DNA from: Deltaproteobacteria bacterium UBA5756
Lineage (GTDB): Bacteria > Desulfobacterota > Syntrophorhabdia > Syntrophorhabdales > Syntrophorhabdaceae
Assembly (NCBI GenBank): GCA_002418985.1
Contig: DIFE01000098.1
Coordinates: 1-45,388, forward strand
Direction of reading: 5' to 3'
Length of the DNA: 45,388 bases
Each line of letters begins with the position of its first letter. Position 1 is the first letter of the stretch. The position numbers and the translations under genes were made by a program. The notes beneath the pieces were generated by a model. The model was given only the letters and a program-made list of their open reading frames with translations. It was not told where the DNA came from and ran no database searches. Positions 17,447-27,173 of this stretch are shown in pieces.

Positions 17447-18748
17447 TCAGAACCCGGGCCCGGCCCGGCCCTGATGGGATGTCCGGGAGACTATAGACCT
17501 GTGCTTACCCGTCGGTCCTCTATCGAGGGCCCGGGTTTCGATCACGTCAACACGAAGGGCGTCGTTGAAAAGAACATTCAATTTCACGCCGATCTCCTCC
17601 CTGATCTTCCGAAATTCGACTGTTCTTTCAGGAACGATACTGACTACGAGACTTTGGTCCTCTTGTTGGACAACCCTGAACTCCTTTACCTCGGGAATGG
17701 TCTCGATCTGAAAGACAACGGTCTGGGGATCGATGAACTCACCCGAGGGCATGACCAGAAAATCATCACACCTTCCCACGATCGCCTCGAGCAGGGGGAA
17801 GCTCCTGCCGCAGGGACACGCCTTGTCCGACAGGGCCCCCACGTCGCCTATCTCGTACCGGATATAGGGCATGGAATAATTGTTGAGAGAGGTCACCACG
17901 ATCCTCCCGGGCACACCCGGAGGGAGCCTGCGACCGTCGTCGTCGAGCACCTCGACAATAACGTTGTCCGCTGCGACATGAAGATTCTGCATCCTGCATT
18001 CGAAGGCTATGGCGGAGAATTCAAGACAGGAGTAGTCGTCATAGACCTTGCATTGAAACACATCTTCCAGATATTCCCGCACGTGGGCTGTCAGGAGTTC
18101 CGAGTTTGACAGGAGGAACTTGAGTCCCAAAAGAGCGCCGTCATCCTTTCCGATGGTTTTTGCCAGCAGGTACAGCACTGAAGGATAGGCATTGATAACC
18201 TGCGGCCTTATGCGGAATATCTCGATTGCCTGCCGTTCGGGCTCCCATTCGAGGGGAACGAAAAACCGCCTGAAAAGATTTACCTTCTGCAGCATGATGT
18301 TTGTGACAGGCGGGGAGAAACGCACGTAGGCAATCTTGTCCCAGGGTTTGTAGCCGACATCGATGAGCTGCCTCAACTGCATGAGCCGGTAGAGTGCGGC
18401 CACGCTGTGATCGAGCACCACGTCAAGCTTCTTGCCCGACGAGCCGGAGGTCATCCGGGCTGAACATTCGGTCCAGTCGACGTCGGACGCGATGATACGG
18501 TCCGGGTAATTCGCCAGGATGATGTCCTTGGTCAGGATCGGCAGGCTCCTTAAGTCGTCGAGGGCGGCTATCTGCCCGGGAACGACCCCGGAGGAGTCGA
18601 AAAGATCATGATAATAGGGGACCTTCGCGTAGGCATGGGCTATGAGCCTCCTTAGCGCGCGAGCCTGCATGGCGGCAAGCTCATCGGGCTTGCGCCACTG
18701 GTTGCGACGGATGACCGGCCAATGATAGAGGTGGTCCAGGTAGCGCAC
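17447..18748 (-). CDS. CapK-like / phenylacetate-CoA ligase-like adenylating enzyme
   Basis: A 433-residue member of the CapK/PaaK branch of the ANL adenylating enzymes. The nucleotide loop is TSGSSGKK near residues 100-107. Further ANL features are DDYSCLEFSAIAFEC, RIVVTSLNNYSMPYIRYEIG and the cluster GALSDKACPCGRSFPLLE, whose CPCG is typical of PaaK/CapK proteins. The N-terminus (HLYHWPVIRRNQW) matches CapK proteins of capsule loci. Such enzymes activate a carboxylate as acyl-AMP and often acyl-CoA. Here it could supply an acyl donor for decorating the polysaccharide. The start is a GTG with GGAAGG upstream, 4 bp after the methyltransferase gene. Confidence 0.88.
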   Translation of the reverse strand: MRYLDHLYHWPVIRRNQWRKPDELAAMQARALRRLIAHAYAKVPYYHDLFDSSGVVPGQIAALDDLRSLPILTKDIILANYPDRIIASDVDWTECSARMTSGSSGKKLDVVLDHSVAALYRLMQLRQLIDVGYKPWDKIAYVRFSPPVTNIMLQKVNLFRRFFVPLEWEPERQAIEIFRIRPQVINAYPSVLYLLAKTIGKDDGALLGLKFLLSNSELLTAHVREYLEDVFQCKVYDDYSCLEFSAIAFECRMQNLHVAADNVIVEVLDDDGRRLPPGVPGRIVVTSLNNYSMPYIRYEIGDVGALSDKACPCGRSFPLLEAIVGRCDDFLVMPSGEFIDPQTVVFQIETIPEVKEFRVVQQEDQSLVVSIVPERTVEFRKIREEIGVKLNVLFNDALRVDVIETRALDRGPTGKHRSIVSRTSHQGRAGPGF

Positions 18749-18752
18749 GGGT

Positions 18753-19484
18753 TCAAACCTTCCTGCAAAAAGCCGAGAATCTGAAATCTACTACTCCCAG
18801 GGCGCTCTTGAGGATTTTCCTGGGCTGACCGGACCGCCTGTACATCTTTTTCTGGGTCCGGTAATCCTCCATCTCAGATAACACGATCTTGAACGCGCTG
18901 TTTTCGAGCAAGGAAACGATCGGGCTCCGGGAAAAGTTGAACGGATGGCCTTTGTCGATCTGCAGACATTCCATTGCATCCCGTAACAGGGCGCCGAACC
19001 TGGTATAAATGTTGAGGCTTATGAACATGATGCCCCTTCCTTCCAGGCTCTGGTGAATGCCGCGCAAGACACGGCAGGGGTCCTTCATATGATCGAGCAC
19101 ATTGTCGAGGATGACGAACGAGAAGGCCTTGTTGAGAGAAAGAATGTCTTCGCCTGTACCGTTGTGCCGCTTGACGTTCCTGTCCCTTGCACGGACAAAG
19201 TCGGGCTGCGTGCAATAGTAATCTTCGAGCGGGTCAAGGGCGTGCCGCTCATCGGCCTCGATGTAATTGACGAGACCTACCGGTCCCGGTCCGATCTCCA
19301 GGACGCTTATGGCGTCCCGCCCGCCCAACAGCGGTCTTGCCTGCTCCCAGATCCGTCGGGCGCGGTCCTCATACCATTCAAACTGCGACGCCTCCCCGGA
19401 AGACTGCGAAGCCTGTCTCGACCAGAAACCTCTCTCGTAAACCTGCGCCTTTTCCCACCGTATATCGGATACAACTCTTTGCAT
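18753..19484 (-). CDS. Class I SAM-dependent methyltransferase
   Basis: A 243-residue Rossmann-fold methyltransferase. Motif I is VLEIGPGPVGLV, followed by the acidic EAD and later FSFVILDNVLDHMKDPCRVL, the post-motif strand and helix of UbiE/COQ5-like enzymes. The frame is open 39 more codons upstream over the end of the polymerase gene. The ATG at 19484 follows GGGGGA and gives a normal N-terminus (MQRVVSDIRWEKAQ), so it was chosen. Within the EPS locus it probably methylates a sugar, a terminal residue or a decorating group. The substrate is unknown. Confidence 0.88.
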   Translation of the reverse strand: MQRVVSDIRWEKAQVYERGFWSRQASQSSGEASQFEWYEDRARRIWEQARPLLGGRDAISVLEIGPGPVGLVNYIEADERHALDPLEDYYCTQPDFVRARDRNVKRHNGTGEDILSLNKAFSFVILDNVLDHMKDPCRVLRGIHQSLEGRGIMFISLNIYTRFGALLRDAMECLQIDKGHPFNFSRSPIVSLLENSAFKIVLSEMEDYRTQKKMYRRSGQPRKILKSALGVVDFRFSAFCRKV

Positions 19485-19512
19485 ATATTCCCCCCATTTT
19501 TTGTCTGTTTTC

Positions 19513-20766
19513 TCAGGCAGCCGACGTGACCGAATGCCTGTGGAGATACCGCAGGGCCGCGGAAAGTCCCAGCAGGAAGTAGAGGCTGACGGAGTAACCA
19601 TGGCTTAGCAGCAGGGCTCCGGTCCAGAACCCGTAGAAGGACAGCTCAACGAAGAAGGCGAAGCGGGCCAGGGGATCACCCCGGTCCCTGCGAATTCTCC
19701 GCAGATTGACTATGGCCACGACATTGAGAATAACGAACAGGATGAAACCGGGAATGCCCGTTTCAACGGCAACCTGAACCAGGGATGAATGTGTGGGCTG
19801 CCACGCCTGGGTGCCGCCTGTGCGCTCCCGGAACATCCCGAGGGCCAGGGTTGAACAACCGGCGCCCACACCGAGAACAGGGTTTTCGGCCAGTATTGCA
19901 ATGTTCTGTTTCCATATGTTGAACCGGCCCTTCTCGTCGCTTAAGTTATAGTCGCTTCCCATGTTTTCGAAACGCCCCTCAACTGCCGAAAAGTAATTGA
20001 GAAAAACAATCGCCAGTACAACGATCGTGACAATTTTTGCAGTTCTTTTTATCCTGGGCACGCTGCTCAGGACGAAAACAACGACGATAACCGCCAGCGC
20101 AAGTACCCCGCCCCTCGAACGGCTCAGCATTACCCCGGCGGCAGCCAGGAAAAGTGCGGCGGCCGAGAGGGCCCTGGTCTTCCATCCATATTCGGCGAGC
20201 ATAACGTAGAGACAGAGCGGTATGAAGGTGGCGAACAGCATCGCGATATCGTTGGGATCATATGTCGCGCTCGCCGCCGCCCGGAAACCCTGGTAGCTGA
20301 CGGCCTCCACCATGTACACACCGGCCGAAAACAGAACGCTCACGCCGATCACCCCTGCCGTCAGGTTCAGCCTCCTCATGGACCGCAGCTGGATTATGCA
20401 GACAAGGAAATAGATGAGGGTCGCCGGCATCACCGTGAGGAGAAACCGGAATGCAACACCGCGGTGGGCCGCGAAAGGTATCCCGATCACCATGACGAGA
20501 TAAAAGAGAAATACCAGGCGCACCTCCGCGAGTCGGGACATCCCCCGGGGAACCTCGACCCTTTCAAGGAACATGACGATCAGGGTCACGATGCAGATGG
20601 AGAGGACGGGTCTCAGCGGCATCAGAAAGAGCAGATAATCCTGGGGTCTTGCTATAATGACAAAGGTCCATACGAGGAATAAGATGAATGACGGCCCGAG
20701 TCTTTCAGTGACCTCACTTTTTTGTGGTTCCATCGGGAAACCCTCCATTTTTGTGTTGTTCGTCAT
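19513..20766 (-). CDS. Wzy-like O-antigen polymerase/ligase membrane protein
   Basis: A 417-residue polytopic inner-membrane protein with about ten hydrophobic segments. A large polar loop (RFENMGSDYNLSDEKGRFNI, then GVGAGCSTLALGM) lies before the last segments and matches the Wzy_C/O-antigen ligase domain. In Wzx/Wzy pathways such proteins polymerise flipped repeat units in the periplasm. The open frame starts earlier, but the ATG at 20766 makes an ATGA overlap with the flippase stop and has GGAGAAG upstream. The flippase immediately upstream and the Wzz-like protein elsewhere in the run support the role of polymerase rather than LPS ligase. Confidence 0.87.
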   Translation of the reverse strand: MTNNTKMEGFPMEPQKSEVTERLGPSFILFLVWTFVIIARPQDYLLFLMPLRPVLSICIVTLIVMFLERVEVPRGMSRLAEVRLVFLFYLVMVIGIPFAAHRGVAFRFLLTVMPATLIYFLVCIIQLRSMRRLNLTAGVIGVSVLFSAGVYMVEAVSYQGFRAAASATYDPNDIAMLFATFIPLCLYVMLAEYGWKTRALSAAALFLAAAGVMLSRSRGGVLALAVIVVVFVLSSVPRIKRTAKIVTIVVLAIVFLNYFSAVEGRFENMGSDYNLSDEKGRFNIWKQNIAILAENPVLGVGAGCSTLALGMFRERTGGTQAWQPTHSSLVQVAVETGIPGFILFVILNVVAIVNLRRIRRDRGDPLARFAFFVELSFYGFWTGALLLSHGYSVSLYFLLGLSAALRYLHRHSVTSAA

Positions 20767-22325
20767 GGCAGCGACTTCTCCGGCCGGGAACGCACGAGTA
20801 TCGCCAGCGAACATGACCGAACCACACCTGAAAGGTCTGCCCATCGGGTTATACGCTCGCTCCGTGAAAGGCACAGGTACCAGGCACATACAGCGTATAA
20901 CGCCAGGCAGACGGCAAGGGTCGCTATAAATCCCGTCCAGCTGTCAACGGGCACGATCCTGCGGGCGGCGTAAAGGATGGCACCGAAGAAGAGTGCCGGG
21001 ATGCAGGGCCTCAGCAGGCCTTCCCCGAAGAAACGAGGCAAGGAAAGACCAATGGTCCGGCAGGTATACCAGGGGATGACGATAAGATTGGAGATAAGCA
21101 TGGGAACGAGAGTGCCGACCGCCACACCGATTATACCGTAAGGTTTGACAAGGGCCACGCTCAGGGCGAGATTCGCCACCCCCTCCAGGACCGCTATGTA
21201 CGAAATGCCCGAGTGTCTCGCGATGCCCTGAAGGATCTGGGTCGACGTAAACTGGGAAATGTTGGCTGCCACGGCGCAGGTCAGGATAACGAGCACCCCA
21301 TAACAGGCGGCGGCGTATCTGGGCCCCATCCACAGCGATATGAATATGTCACCTACCATAAGGTATGAGACCGCTATGGGCAGCACGATCATCATTGAAT
21401 ACTTGGTCCCGTTGACGAGAAGCCTTTGCACCTTACCATCCCTGCCCTGCGCGTTCAGATGACTTACGGCGGGCTGCAGCACGCCCGTGGACATGATCAC
21501 AACGCGAAGTTCGTCGACCAGCCTCTGAGGAATGGCGTAGAAAGTAATTGCGGCGGCCGTGAGGAAATATCCTATGACCAGGGTGCCCGTCGAGAAGATC
21601 AGTCTTGTGGCCACGAAATAGAGGAACATGAGGAAGCTGTACCGGCCCACCATCGCCAGCTTGTCCCTGGTTATCAGGGCCGGGCGAAGCTGAAGGTCCG
21701 GGTTGGCCCGGAAGACATAGACCGCCCGCATTATGCCGCCCCCTATCGTTGTAACGAGATGGATGAGGGCAATGGCAATCAGCCTGTAGCCGGAGAGGAC
21801 CAGCACGACAATGATGATACTGCGAATGAACAGCATTGCCAGCGAGATGCCCGCCACATGATCGTATCTCTGCATTCCCCTCATGTAACCGGTGAAAAAC
21901 CCCAAAGGCAGCGTCAACCCTATCTGTAAACCCACGATCAGCATTACCCAGCGTGCCGTGGAGATCTCTTCGGACGGGATTTTGAAGTGCTGGACAAAAC
22001 CGAATGCCAGCAGAACGGAGACCAGGAAGGCAAGGGTTCCGCCCGCCAGATACATATAGAAAGCGGCACTGCACACCCTGCTGAGGCCCACGTTGTCGTT
22101 CTTTGCCCTGAACTCGGCGACATATTTCACGACCGACCCGCTCACACCGAAATCGAAGAGGCCGAGATAACCCGTGAAGCTCATGATGAGTATCCAGATC
22201 CCGTACTGCATATCGCCGAGGCGATGGACGAGAAAGGGCATCATCATAAACTGGATGACGGCGCCTATGCCGAAGGACCCCCAGTTGGACAGGATATTTC
22301 GCATTATCTGAAGGGAGATTCCCAT
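20763..22325 (-). CDS. Wzx-type polysaccharide flippase (MOP superfamily)
   Basis: A 520-residue polytopic membrane protein with about 12-14 hydrophobic segments and the usual N-terminal pattern of the polysaccharide_synt family (NILSNWGSFGIGAVIQFMMM, then FLVHRLGDMQYGIWIL). It should translocate undecaprenyl-linked repeat units across the inner membrane. It sits directly before the Wzy-like polymerase with a 4-bp overlap. The Shine-Dalgarno at the chosen ATG is weak; a second in-frame ATG seven codons later (22304) is possible. Confidence 0.9.
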   Translation of the reverse strand: MGISLQIMRNILSNWGSFGIGAVIQFMMMPFLVHRLGDMQYGIWILIMSFTGYLGLFDFGVSGSVVKYVAEFRAKNDNVGLSRVCSAAFYMYLAGGTLAFLVSVLLAFGFVQHFKIPSEEISTARWVMLIVGLQIGLTLPLGFFTGYMRGMQRYDHVAGISLAMLFIRSIIIVVLVLSGYRLIAIALIHLVTTIGGGIMRAVYVFRANPDLQLRPALITRDKLAMVGRYSFLMFLYFVATRLIFSTGTLVIGYFLTAAAITFYAIPQRLVDELRVVIMSTGVLQPAVSHLNAQGRDGKVQRLLVNGTKYSMMIVLPIAVSYLMVGDIFISLWMGPRYAAACYGVLVILTCAVAANISQFTSTQILQGIARHSGISYIAVLEGVANLALSVALVKPYGIIGVAVGTLVPMLISNLIVIPWYTCRTIGLSLPRFFGEGLLRPCIPALFFGAILYAARRIVPVDSWTGFIATLAVCLALYAVCAWYLCLSRSERITRWADLSGVVRSCSLAILVRSRPEKSLP

Positions 22326-22357
22326 ATTATCGACTCGTGAAGGCCGTCCGATGGGCC

Positions 22358-23581
22358 TTAATTGCGCCTGATATCATCATTTCCCGGTCCATTCTTTGAG
22401 AACAGGGACTCGTATCGTCCCACCCATTTCTCAACCGAGTGTTCCCTGAGAACATATCTTTGACCCTGTGTCGAAAGACCCCGCGCAAGCTCTTCGTCCG
22501 TGAGCACCCGGATCAGGGCTTCGGAGAGCTTCTCCGGGCTGTCGGACGGTACAAGGAGACCCGTTTGTCCGTCCGCGATGACGTCCCGTATACCCCTCAC
22601 ATCCGTTCCGACAACAGGAAGCCCGGCGGACATGGCCTCCAGCAGGGAGAGAGGCAAACCTTCCATCAATGAACTGAGACAGTATACGTTCATCACCTTC
22701 ATGATCTCGGGGACATCGTCTCTCGCCCCGAGGAGGAGCACCTTGCCGGTCAGGTCCAATTCGCCGATGAGGGTCTCCAGGTCTTTTCTTCTCTTCCCTT
22801 CACCGGCAATTACCAGCTTCGCCCCCGGTACGTGTTCTTCGACTATCCTGAACGCCCTGATGAGATTGGGATAATTCTTGTCCTTTCTCAAGTTTCCGAC
22901 GCATCCGATCACCCGGTCGTTCTGCCCTATGCGAAGCTCGCCGCGCTTCGCCCCCGCATCCACACCGACGTCAAAACGACTGTGATCGATGGCGTTGGAG
23001 AGGGTGAGGACCTTCGCGGGGCCAAGCCGGAATCTCTGCCTGATTGCCTCGCTGACATCGGGAGATATCCCGATGGCCCCGTCGGACAGCCTCAGGAGAA
23101 CACCGCCGACGACCGACCAGGGTCCGCTCGTCATGTCGATCTCGTTGCGGCTGTGGGCGGTATAGTAAATTCTGCAGTGATGGCGCACGGCCCCGAAAAA
23201 ACCGTAGAAGAAGGGTGTAAAGTGGTGTGCGTTGACCACATGTATCTCGTTGACAGCGATATATCTCGAGATCTCACCCATAACGTTCAACCCGTCCTTT
23301 CGCGCCGAGCGCATGCGTGGAAGAAGCGTGGGAATCTTCATCTCGCTGAGTGTCTCGCGCAGCACCCCATCGACAAGGGCGACCACAAAACAATTAAACC
23401 TCCGGGGATTAAGCCGCCTGCACAGGTCCACGACAACCCGCTCCGACCCCCCCGTCCGCAAGGTCTGAAGAATGAACAACACGTTGGTCTTCGGATTCAC
23501 AGAAACGCTCTCAATTCCGTCTTCCGGCCCCCGGATTGCGGCTTCAAAACGTGAAGCCCGAGATCTGAGATATCTCTTCAT
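22358..23581 (-). CDS. Glycosyltransferase family 4 (GT-B)
   Basis: A 407-residue GT-B glycosyltransferase. It has the N-terminal LRTGGSERVVVDL acceptor-side motif, GCVGNLRKDKNYPNLI in the nucleotide-sugar domain, and the EX7E motif EGLPLSLLE followed by AMSAGLPVV. The frame opens five codons earlier (23596), but the ATG at 23581 forms an ATGA overlap with the stop of the family 2 glycosyltransferase and was preferred. A first domain with the same GG(A/S)ERVV signature is found in the enzyme at 2302-3450, so the two may be distant paralogs adding successive sugars. Confidence 0.92.
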   Translation of the reverse strand: MKRYLRSRASRFEAAIRGPEDGIESVSVNPKTNVLFILQTLRTGGSERVVVDLCRRLNPRRFNCFVVALVDGVLRETLSEMKIPTLLPRMRSARKDGLNVMGEISRYIAVNEIHVVNAHHFTPFFYGFFGAVRHHCRIYYTAHSRNEIDMTSGPWSVVGGVLLRLSDGAIGISPDVSEAIRQRFRLGPAKVLTLSNAIDHSRFDVGVDAGAKRGELRIGQNDRVIGCVGNLRKDKNYPNLIRAFRIVEEHVPGAKLVIAGEGKRRKDLETLIGELDLTGKVLLLGARDDVPEIMKVMNVYCLSSLMEGLPLSLLEAMSAGLPVVGTDVRGIRDVIADGQTGLLVPSDSPEKLSEALIRVLTDEELARGLSTQGQRYVLREHSVEKWVGRYESLFSKNGPGNDDIRRN

Positions 23582-24750
23582 CTTCCCGTCGCCCACGTCG
23601 TAAATTTTTCGCCGCGAAAGAATTTGATCCAGCCGATAAAGATCGCCAGGTTAACCGTGCAAAAGGTATGTGCGAGGCGGGATGGCCGTGTAAGAAAGGA
23701 CAGGGGAAGGCCGAAGGAATCTGCAAGCCACAGGACGTAAAAGAAGACCTGGAGGGAAAGGGTCGCAATGTAAACAGGCTCCCCTGTGGCCGCCGCGATG
23801 AGCACATTGAGAAGGAAAGCCAGGAAAAGTGCGAAAGGCACCAGAAACCGCATCAGCTTGTGGGAGACAAGCTCGAAAGAAAACAGGGGATATTTGAAGG
23901 GGTTCAGGAGACCGGCATGTGTGAAAATAGCCCGTAATGACCTCGCGGTGATCCTCACATGCCTCCGGAATTCCCCTGCGACGCTTCCCGCCGAGCGTTC
24001 GAGACAAAAGGCCTCCTGAGCCAGCACGCCCCGGAACCCTTGCTCGACGATCTTTGCGGGTATGACGAAATCGTTTATGTCGTAATCCTTGAGCGGCCGG
24101 TACAGTGACTTCCGGATGGCGAAGATTGCCCCGTCCGCCCCGACGCAGGAGCCTATCCTGCCCTCCAGGGCCTTGGTCAATCTCTCGATCCGGGTATACA
24201 GCCCTGCCGAGGACACGGCGCCGTCGCCTGTCTCCGAAACATACTCGGTCCTGCCCGTTACCCAACCGATCTTATCGTCGGAAAACCTCGCAGCCAGGTG
24301 TCTTAAGGCATTGCGGTCGTACTGTGAGTTTGCGTCGGAGAAGACGATTATGTCTCCTCTTGCCTCCGGGACAGCCCTGTTAAGGCATGCCGTCTTGCCG
24401 ATGTGTCCCTCATACCGCTTGAGTATGACTCCCGTCTTTTCATATTTACGGACGATGCTGTCCGTCGCATCGAGGGACCCGTCCGAGATGATCACGATCT
24501 CCAGAAGGTCCCCGGGATAGTCGAGACTGATGGAATTTGCCAGTTTATCCTCGATTGCACCGGCTTCATTGTATGCGGAAATGAGGAGGCTCACCCTGGG
24601 AAGGTCCCCGTTGGCGGAAGGTGCGGGCTTCTTCGCCCTGAAAAGACCAAACACCGCCAGGACAAGCGGGTAACCGGCATAGGCGTAAAGAACTACAAGA
24701 ATAGCCGCCCAGAACGCCGCCGTCATATATCCTGCAAAGACCGTCGTCAT
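23578..24750 (-). CDS. Membrane-anchored glycosyltransferase family 2
   Basis: A 390-residue GT-A enzyme. An N-terminal hydrophobic helix (AILVVLYAYAGYPLVLAVFG) is followed by the GT2 core: SLLISAYNEAG, VIISDGSLDATD and the DxD-like FSDANSQYD. The C-terminus has two or three further hydrophobic segments, the architecture of processive or membrane-bound GT2 proteins in EPS loci. It overlaps its neighbours on both sides by 4 bp, so translation is probably coupled to the aminotransferase upstream and the family 4 glycosyltransferase downstream. Confidence 0.92.
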   Translation of the reverse strand: MTTVFAGYMTAAFWAAILVVLYAYAGYPLVLAVFGLFRAKKPAPSANGDLPRVSLLISAYNEAGAIEDKLANSISLDYPGDLLEIVIISDGSLDATDSIVRKYEKTGVILKRYEGHIGKTACLNRAVPEARGDIIVFSDANSQYDRNALRHLAARFSDDKIGWVTGRTEYVSETGDGAVSSAGLYTRIERLTKALEGRIGSCVGADGAIFAIRKSLYRPLKDYDINDFVIPAKIVEQGFRGVLAQEAFCLERSAGSVAGEFRRHVRITARSLRAIFTHAGLLNPFKYPLFSFELVSHKLMRFLVPFALFLAFLLNVLIAAATGEPVYIATLSLQVFFYVLWLADSFGLPLSFLTRPSRLAHTFCTVNLAIFIGWIKFFRGEKFTTWATGR

Positions 24751-26012
24751 GCCCTTTCCTTTCCGACAAAGCCGTCAGCGGCCCGGACCACGTCAAAAGA
24801 ACCCGCGGTTTCCCTGTCATGCCCCGACCCCGCCGGAAGAAGCAGACGTACCATTTCATCCCTGTCCTTATCGCTGACCCATTCGTGAAGGGGTATTGTT
24901 ACGAGACGCTCGGCAACGAACCTGGCAACGGGGAATGCCGCCCCCGCGAACCGGTGAGCTATCTGCGGGACATCATTGATGGGGAACGGGTACATCTGCG
25001 TTATTCCCAGACCTTTTCTATTCGAGGCCGCGCATATCTTCCTCTTGCGGTCCCGGCTCTCGACGAGGAAGGGAAGCCTCAGGTAAGGCAGGGAAGAGAC
25101 GCCGCCCACAGGTTCCTGGCCTTTAAGTCTTCGGCAAAACATGGCAGCCTGTTTTTTCCGGACAGACATGGCTGACTCCAGGCGGCGGCGCCAATCGATG
25201 CACAGACCTGCCTGCATGGGCGACAGCCTCATTGCCGTGAACCCGCTGTCGAAGAAGGTGCGGCCGAGTTTCAGAAAGGGCAGGGCCGCGGGGATCCAGT
25301 AGAGCTGTGGACGGATGAACAGACTCATCATGACGGCCTTCATGTACTCCACGACATCATCTTTTGTCCGGGGAAACGCAAGGCGTGAATATTCCCTGTC
25401 TATCGCCCTGCCTATCACTTCCGAATTTGTAACGATGATCCCCCCGGACCCGCAGGTCACGGATTTCCCTCTCCCAAGGCTGAAGAACCCCACATCTCCT
25501 ATGGTTCCGAGGAGTCTGCCCCCATGCCTGCCGCCCATGGCCTGTGCAGCGTCTTCGAGGACAAAAACGTTCCGCTCCCTGCACAGTTCAACAATATCGT
25601 CCATCCTGGACGGAATCCCGAATAGATGATTGGGAACAACGCACAGGGTCCGATTCGTTACCCCCTCTCCGAGGAGTTTCTGATCGAAATCCAGTGACGA
25701 GGCATCGATATCACACAGGGTAACCTTGAGCCCCGCCCTGACAATGGCAGATGGAACGGAAAAACAGGTGTATGCCGGTATGAGAACCTCCGATCTGACG
25801 GGCCGCAATGATTTCAGTGAACGCAGGATAAGGTACAGGGCTGCCTTACCTGACGAAACGAGAAAAACGTGTCTGACGCCGAAATATTCCTTGATCCCTT
25901 CCTCCAGACTCTTCAGATATGTCTCACCTGCGAGAAAACCCTTGAACCCACTCCAGAGGTCCCGAAGGGAGAGCGGTGCGGCGGATGGGGGTAAGGTTCG
26001 CCGGACCCTCAT
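24747..26012 (-). CDS. DegT/DnrJ/EryC1-family PLP aminotransferase
   Basis: A 421-residue fold-type I PLP enzyme of the sugar-aminotransferase family. The cofactor-binding elements are SSGKAALYLILRSL, VLEDAAQAMGG (D154) and FSLGRGK, with the Schiff-base lysine probably K183. Such enzymes make amino sugars from nucleotide keto-sugars with Glu or Gln as nitrogen donor. An amino sugar would give the EPS an amine that the ATP-grasp, GNAT or FemAB-like proteins in the same run could acylate. This link is inference. Sequence before roughly residue 35 is atypical. Confidence 0.9.
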   Translation of the reverse strand: MRVRRTLPPSAAPLSLRDLWSGFKGFLAGETYLKSLEEGIKEYFGVRHVFLVSSGKAALYLILRSLKSLRPVRSEVLIPAYTCFSVPSAIVRAGLKVTLCDIDASSLDFDQKLLGEGVTNRTLCVVPNHLFGIPSRMDDIVELCRERNVFVLEDAAQAMGGRHGGRLLGTIGDVGFFSLGRGKSVTCGSGGIIVTNSEVIGRAIDREYSRLAFPRTKDDVVEYMKAVMMSLFIRPQLYWIPAALPFLKLGRTFFDSGFTAMRLSPMQAGLCIDWRRRLESAMSVRKKQAAMFCRRLKGQEPVGGVSSLPYLRLPFLVESRDRKRKICAASNRKGLGITQMYPFPINDVPQIAHRFAGAAFPVARFVAERLVTIPLHEWVSDKDRDEMVRLLLPAGSGHDRETAGSFDVVRAADGFVGKERA

Positions 26013-26063
26013 GGTTCACATCTTCGGGTAGAAAGTTTGTATGTCATGGGTTCAATGGGTTTT

Positions 26064-27098
26064 CTACGGCAGGTTCTTCACTAACTGCGGGCCGATCAAT
26101 TTCGTCAGCCCCACCGGCAGATGCTGCCAGATTTTTATAGCCAGTTCATACTTCGGGTTGTGCGGATTGATCTCGGGCATCGGTTCGCCGTTCTTAAGCC
26201 AGTAATGCCAGTAGAGCTGGACCGGCTTTGCACCCCATTGCTCTTTGAATTTGTACGTGCCTTCGCCGGGAGTGGACCGGCCGAAATCGAAAACCTTGTA
26301 ACCCGCCTCGCATGCAAACTCAAGTACGCTTGAGTACAGGAGCATGTTGGGCCCGAGACGGTTGAAGTCCCTGAGCGATGATGCCCAGGGGATCTCCATG
26401 GTATCCTTGAATCCAACGAGCATTCCTGAAGCCACGGGGCGGCCGTCCCTCGTGTAGACGGTGCCGATCCAGGTCGTGTCGGGGAACTTTTTAAGGATGT
26501 TCCGGAAGAATCTCCCTGGATAGACCGGGGTTCCCAGGTCCCGCATGTTTCTTGAAAACACGTCGTAGAAACTTTCCAGTTCTTCCATTCCGCCAATCCT
26601 CACAACCATACCCTCCTTGACCGCTCTTTGCACCTGGCTTCTCAGTTTCGACCCGAAGGAGGCAAAGAGTGCCTCTTTTGTCCCCGGGAGCGGGAGTCTC
26701 ATGGACACCTTTGAGGTCTTGACCGGCTGGTCGCGCAGGAGGTTCCGGGAATGTCTCAGTTCCATATGGCGTATTCCCATGTCCCGGGCCATGTCCACTG
26801 CTTCGGTGAGCAGTCGTTCACGGATGCGGTAATCATCGGCGCATATCCCCCCGTAGTTGAAGAACGGCAATGAGACCGCGAAGCTGCCGAAGAGAAGACT
26901 CTGCAGGCGGACAAGAGGAAGTATCCCGTTTATCTTTCCCGCGTCGTCCTGTGACAGAAGATAACAGGTCTTGTGTCCGAAACTTTCCTCGATCACTTCC
27001 TTCCAACCGATAAGGTGGTAACAGCTTGCTTCGCCCTCACTCATCACATACCGGTCCCATGCATCACGGTATCCTGGGTCATAAATATGGATCTTCAT
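26064..27098 (-). CDS. FemAB-like protein of the XrtA/PEP-CTERM-associated type
   Basis: A 344-residue tandem-GNAT (FemABX/CelD-like) protein. Visible motifs are HLIGWKEVIEESFGHKTCYL, SLPFFNYGGIC, HMELRHSRNL, LGTPVYPGRFF, GSTPGEGTYKFKEQWGA and the closing PVQLYWHYWL, typical of the FemAB family found in exosortase-associated EPS loci. FemABX enzymes use aminoacyl-tRNA to add amino acids. For this subfamily the acyl donor is not established. The upstream ATG at 27146 is less likely than the ATG at 27098, which is preceded by GAGGAAG. It lies between a membrane acyltransferase and a sugar aminotransferase. Confidence 0.9.
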   Translation of the reverse strand: MKIHIYDPGYRDAWDRYVMSEGEASCYHLIGWKEVIEESFGHKTCYLLSQDDAGKINGILPLVRLQSLLFGSFAVSLPFFNYGGICADDYRIRERLLTEAVDMARDMGIRHMELRHSRNLLRDQPVKTSKVSMRLPLPGTKEALFASFGSKLRSQVQRAVKEGMVVRIGGMEELESFYDVFSRNMRDLGTPVYPGRFFRNILKKFPDTTWIGTVYTRDGRPVASGMLVGFKDTMEIPWASSLRDFNRLGPNMLLYSSVLEFACEAGYKVFDFGRSTPGEGTYKFKEQWGAKPVQLYWHYWLKNGEPMPEINPHNPKYELAIKIWQHLPVGLTKLIGPQLVKNLP

Positions 27099-27173
27099 AT
27101 CTTCCTCGTAATGCTCACGGTGTGAAGCTCGAAACATCCGCGCCACCTGCCTTAAGCCCTTGACCGCTCATTG

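Noticed and set aside
20763..20889. Longer N-terminus for the Wzy-like protein
   Set aside because: The additional codons lie over the flippase end and are not hydrophobic. The ATGA-coupled ATG with GGAGAAG is a better start.
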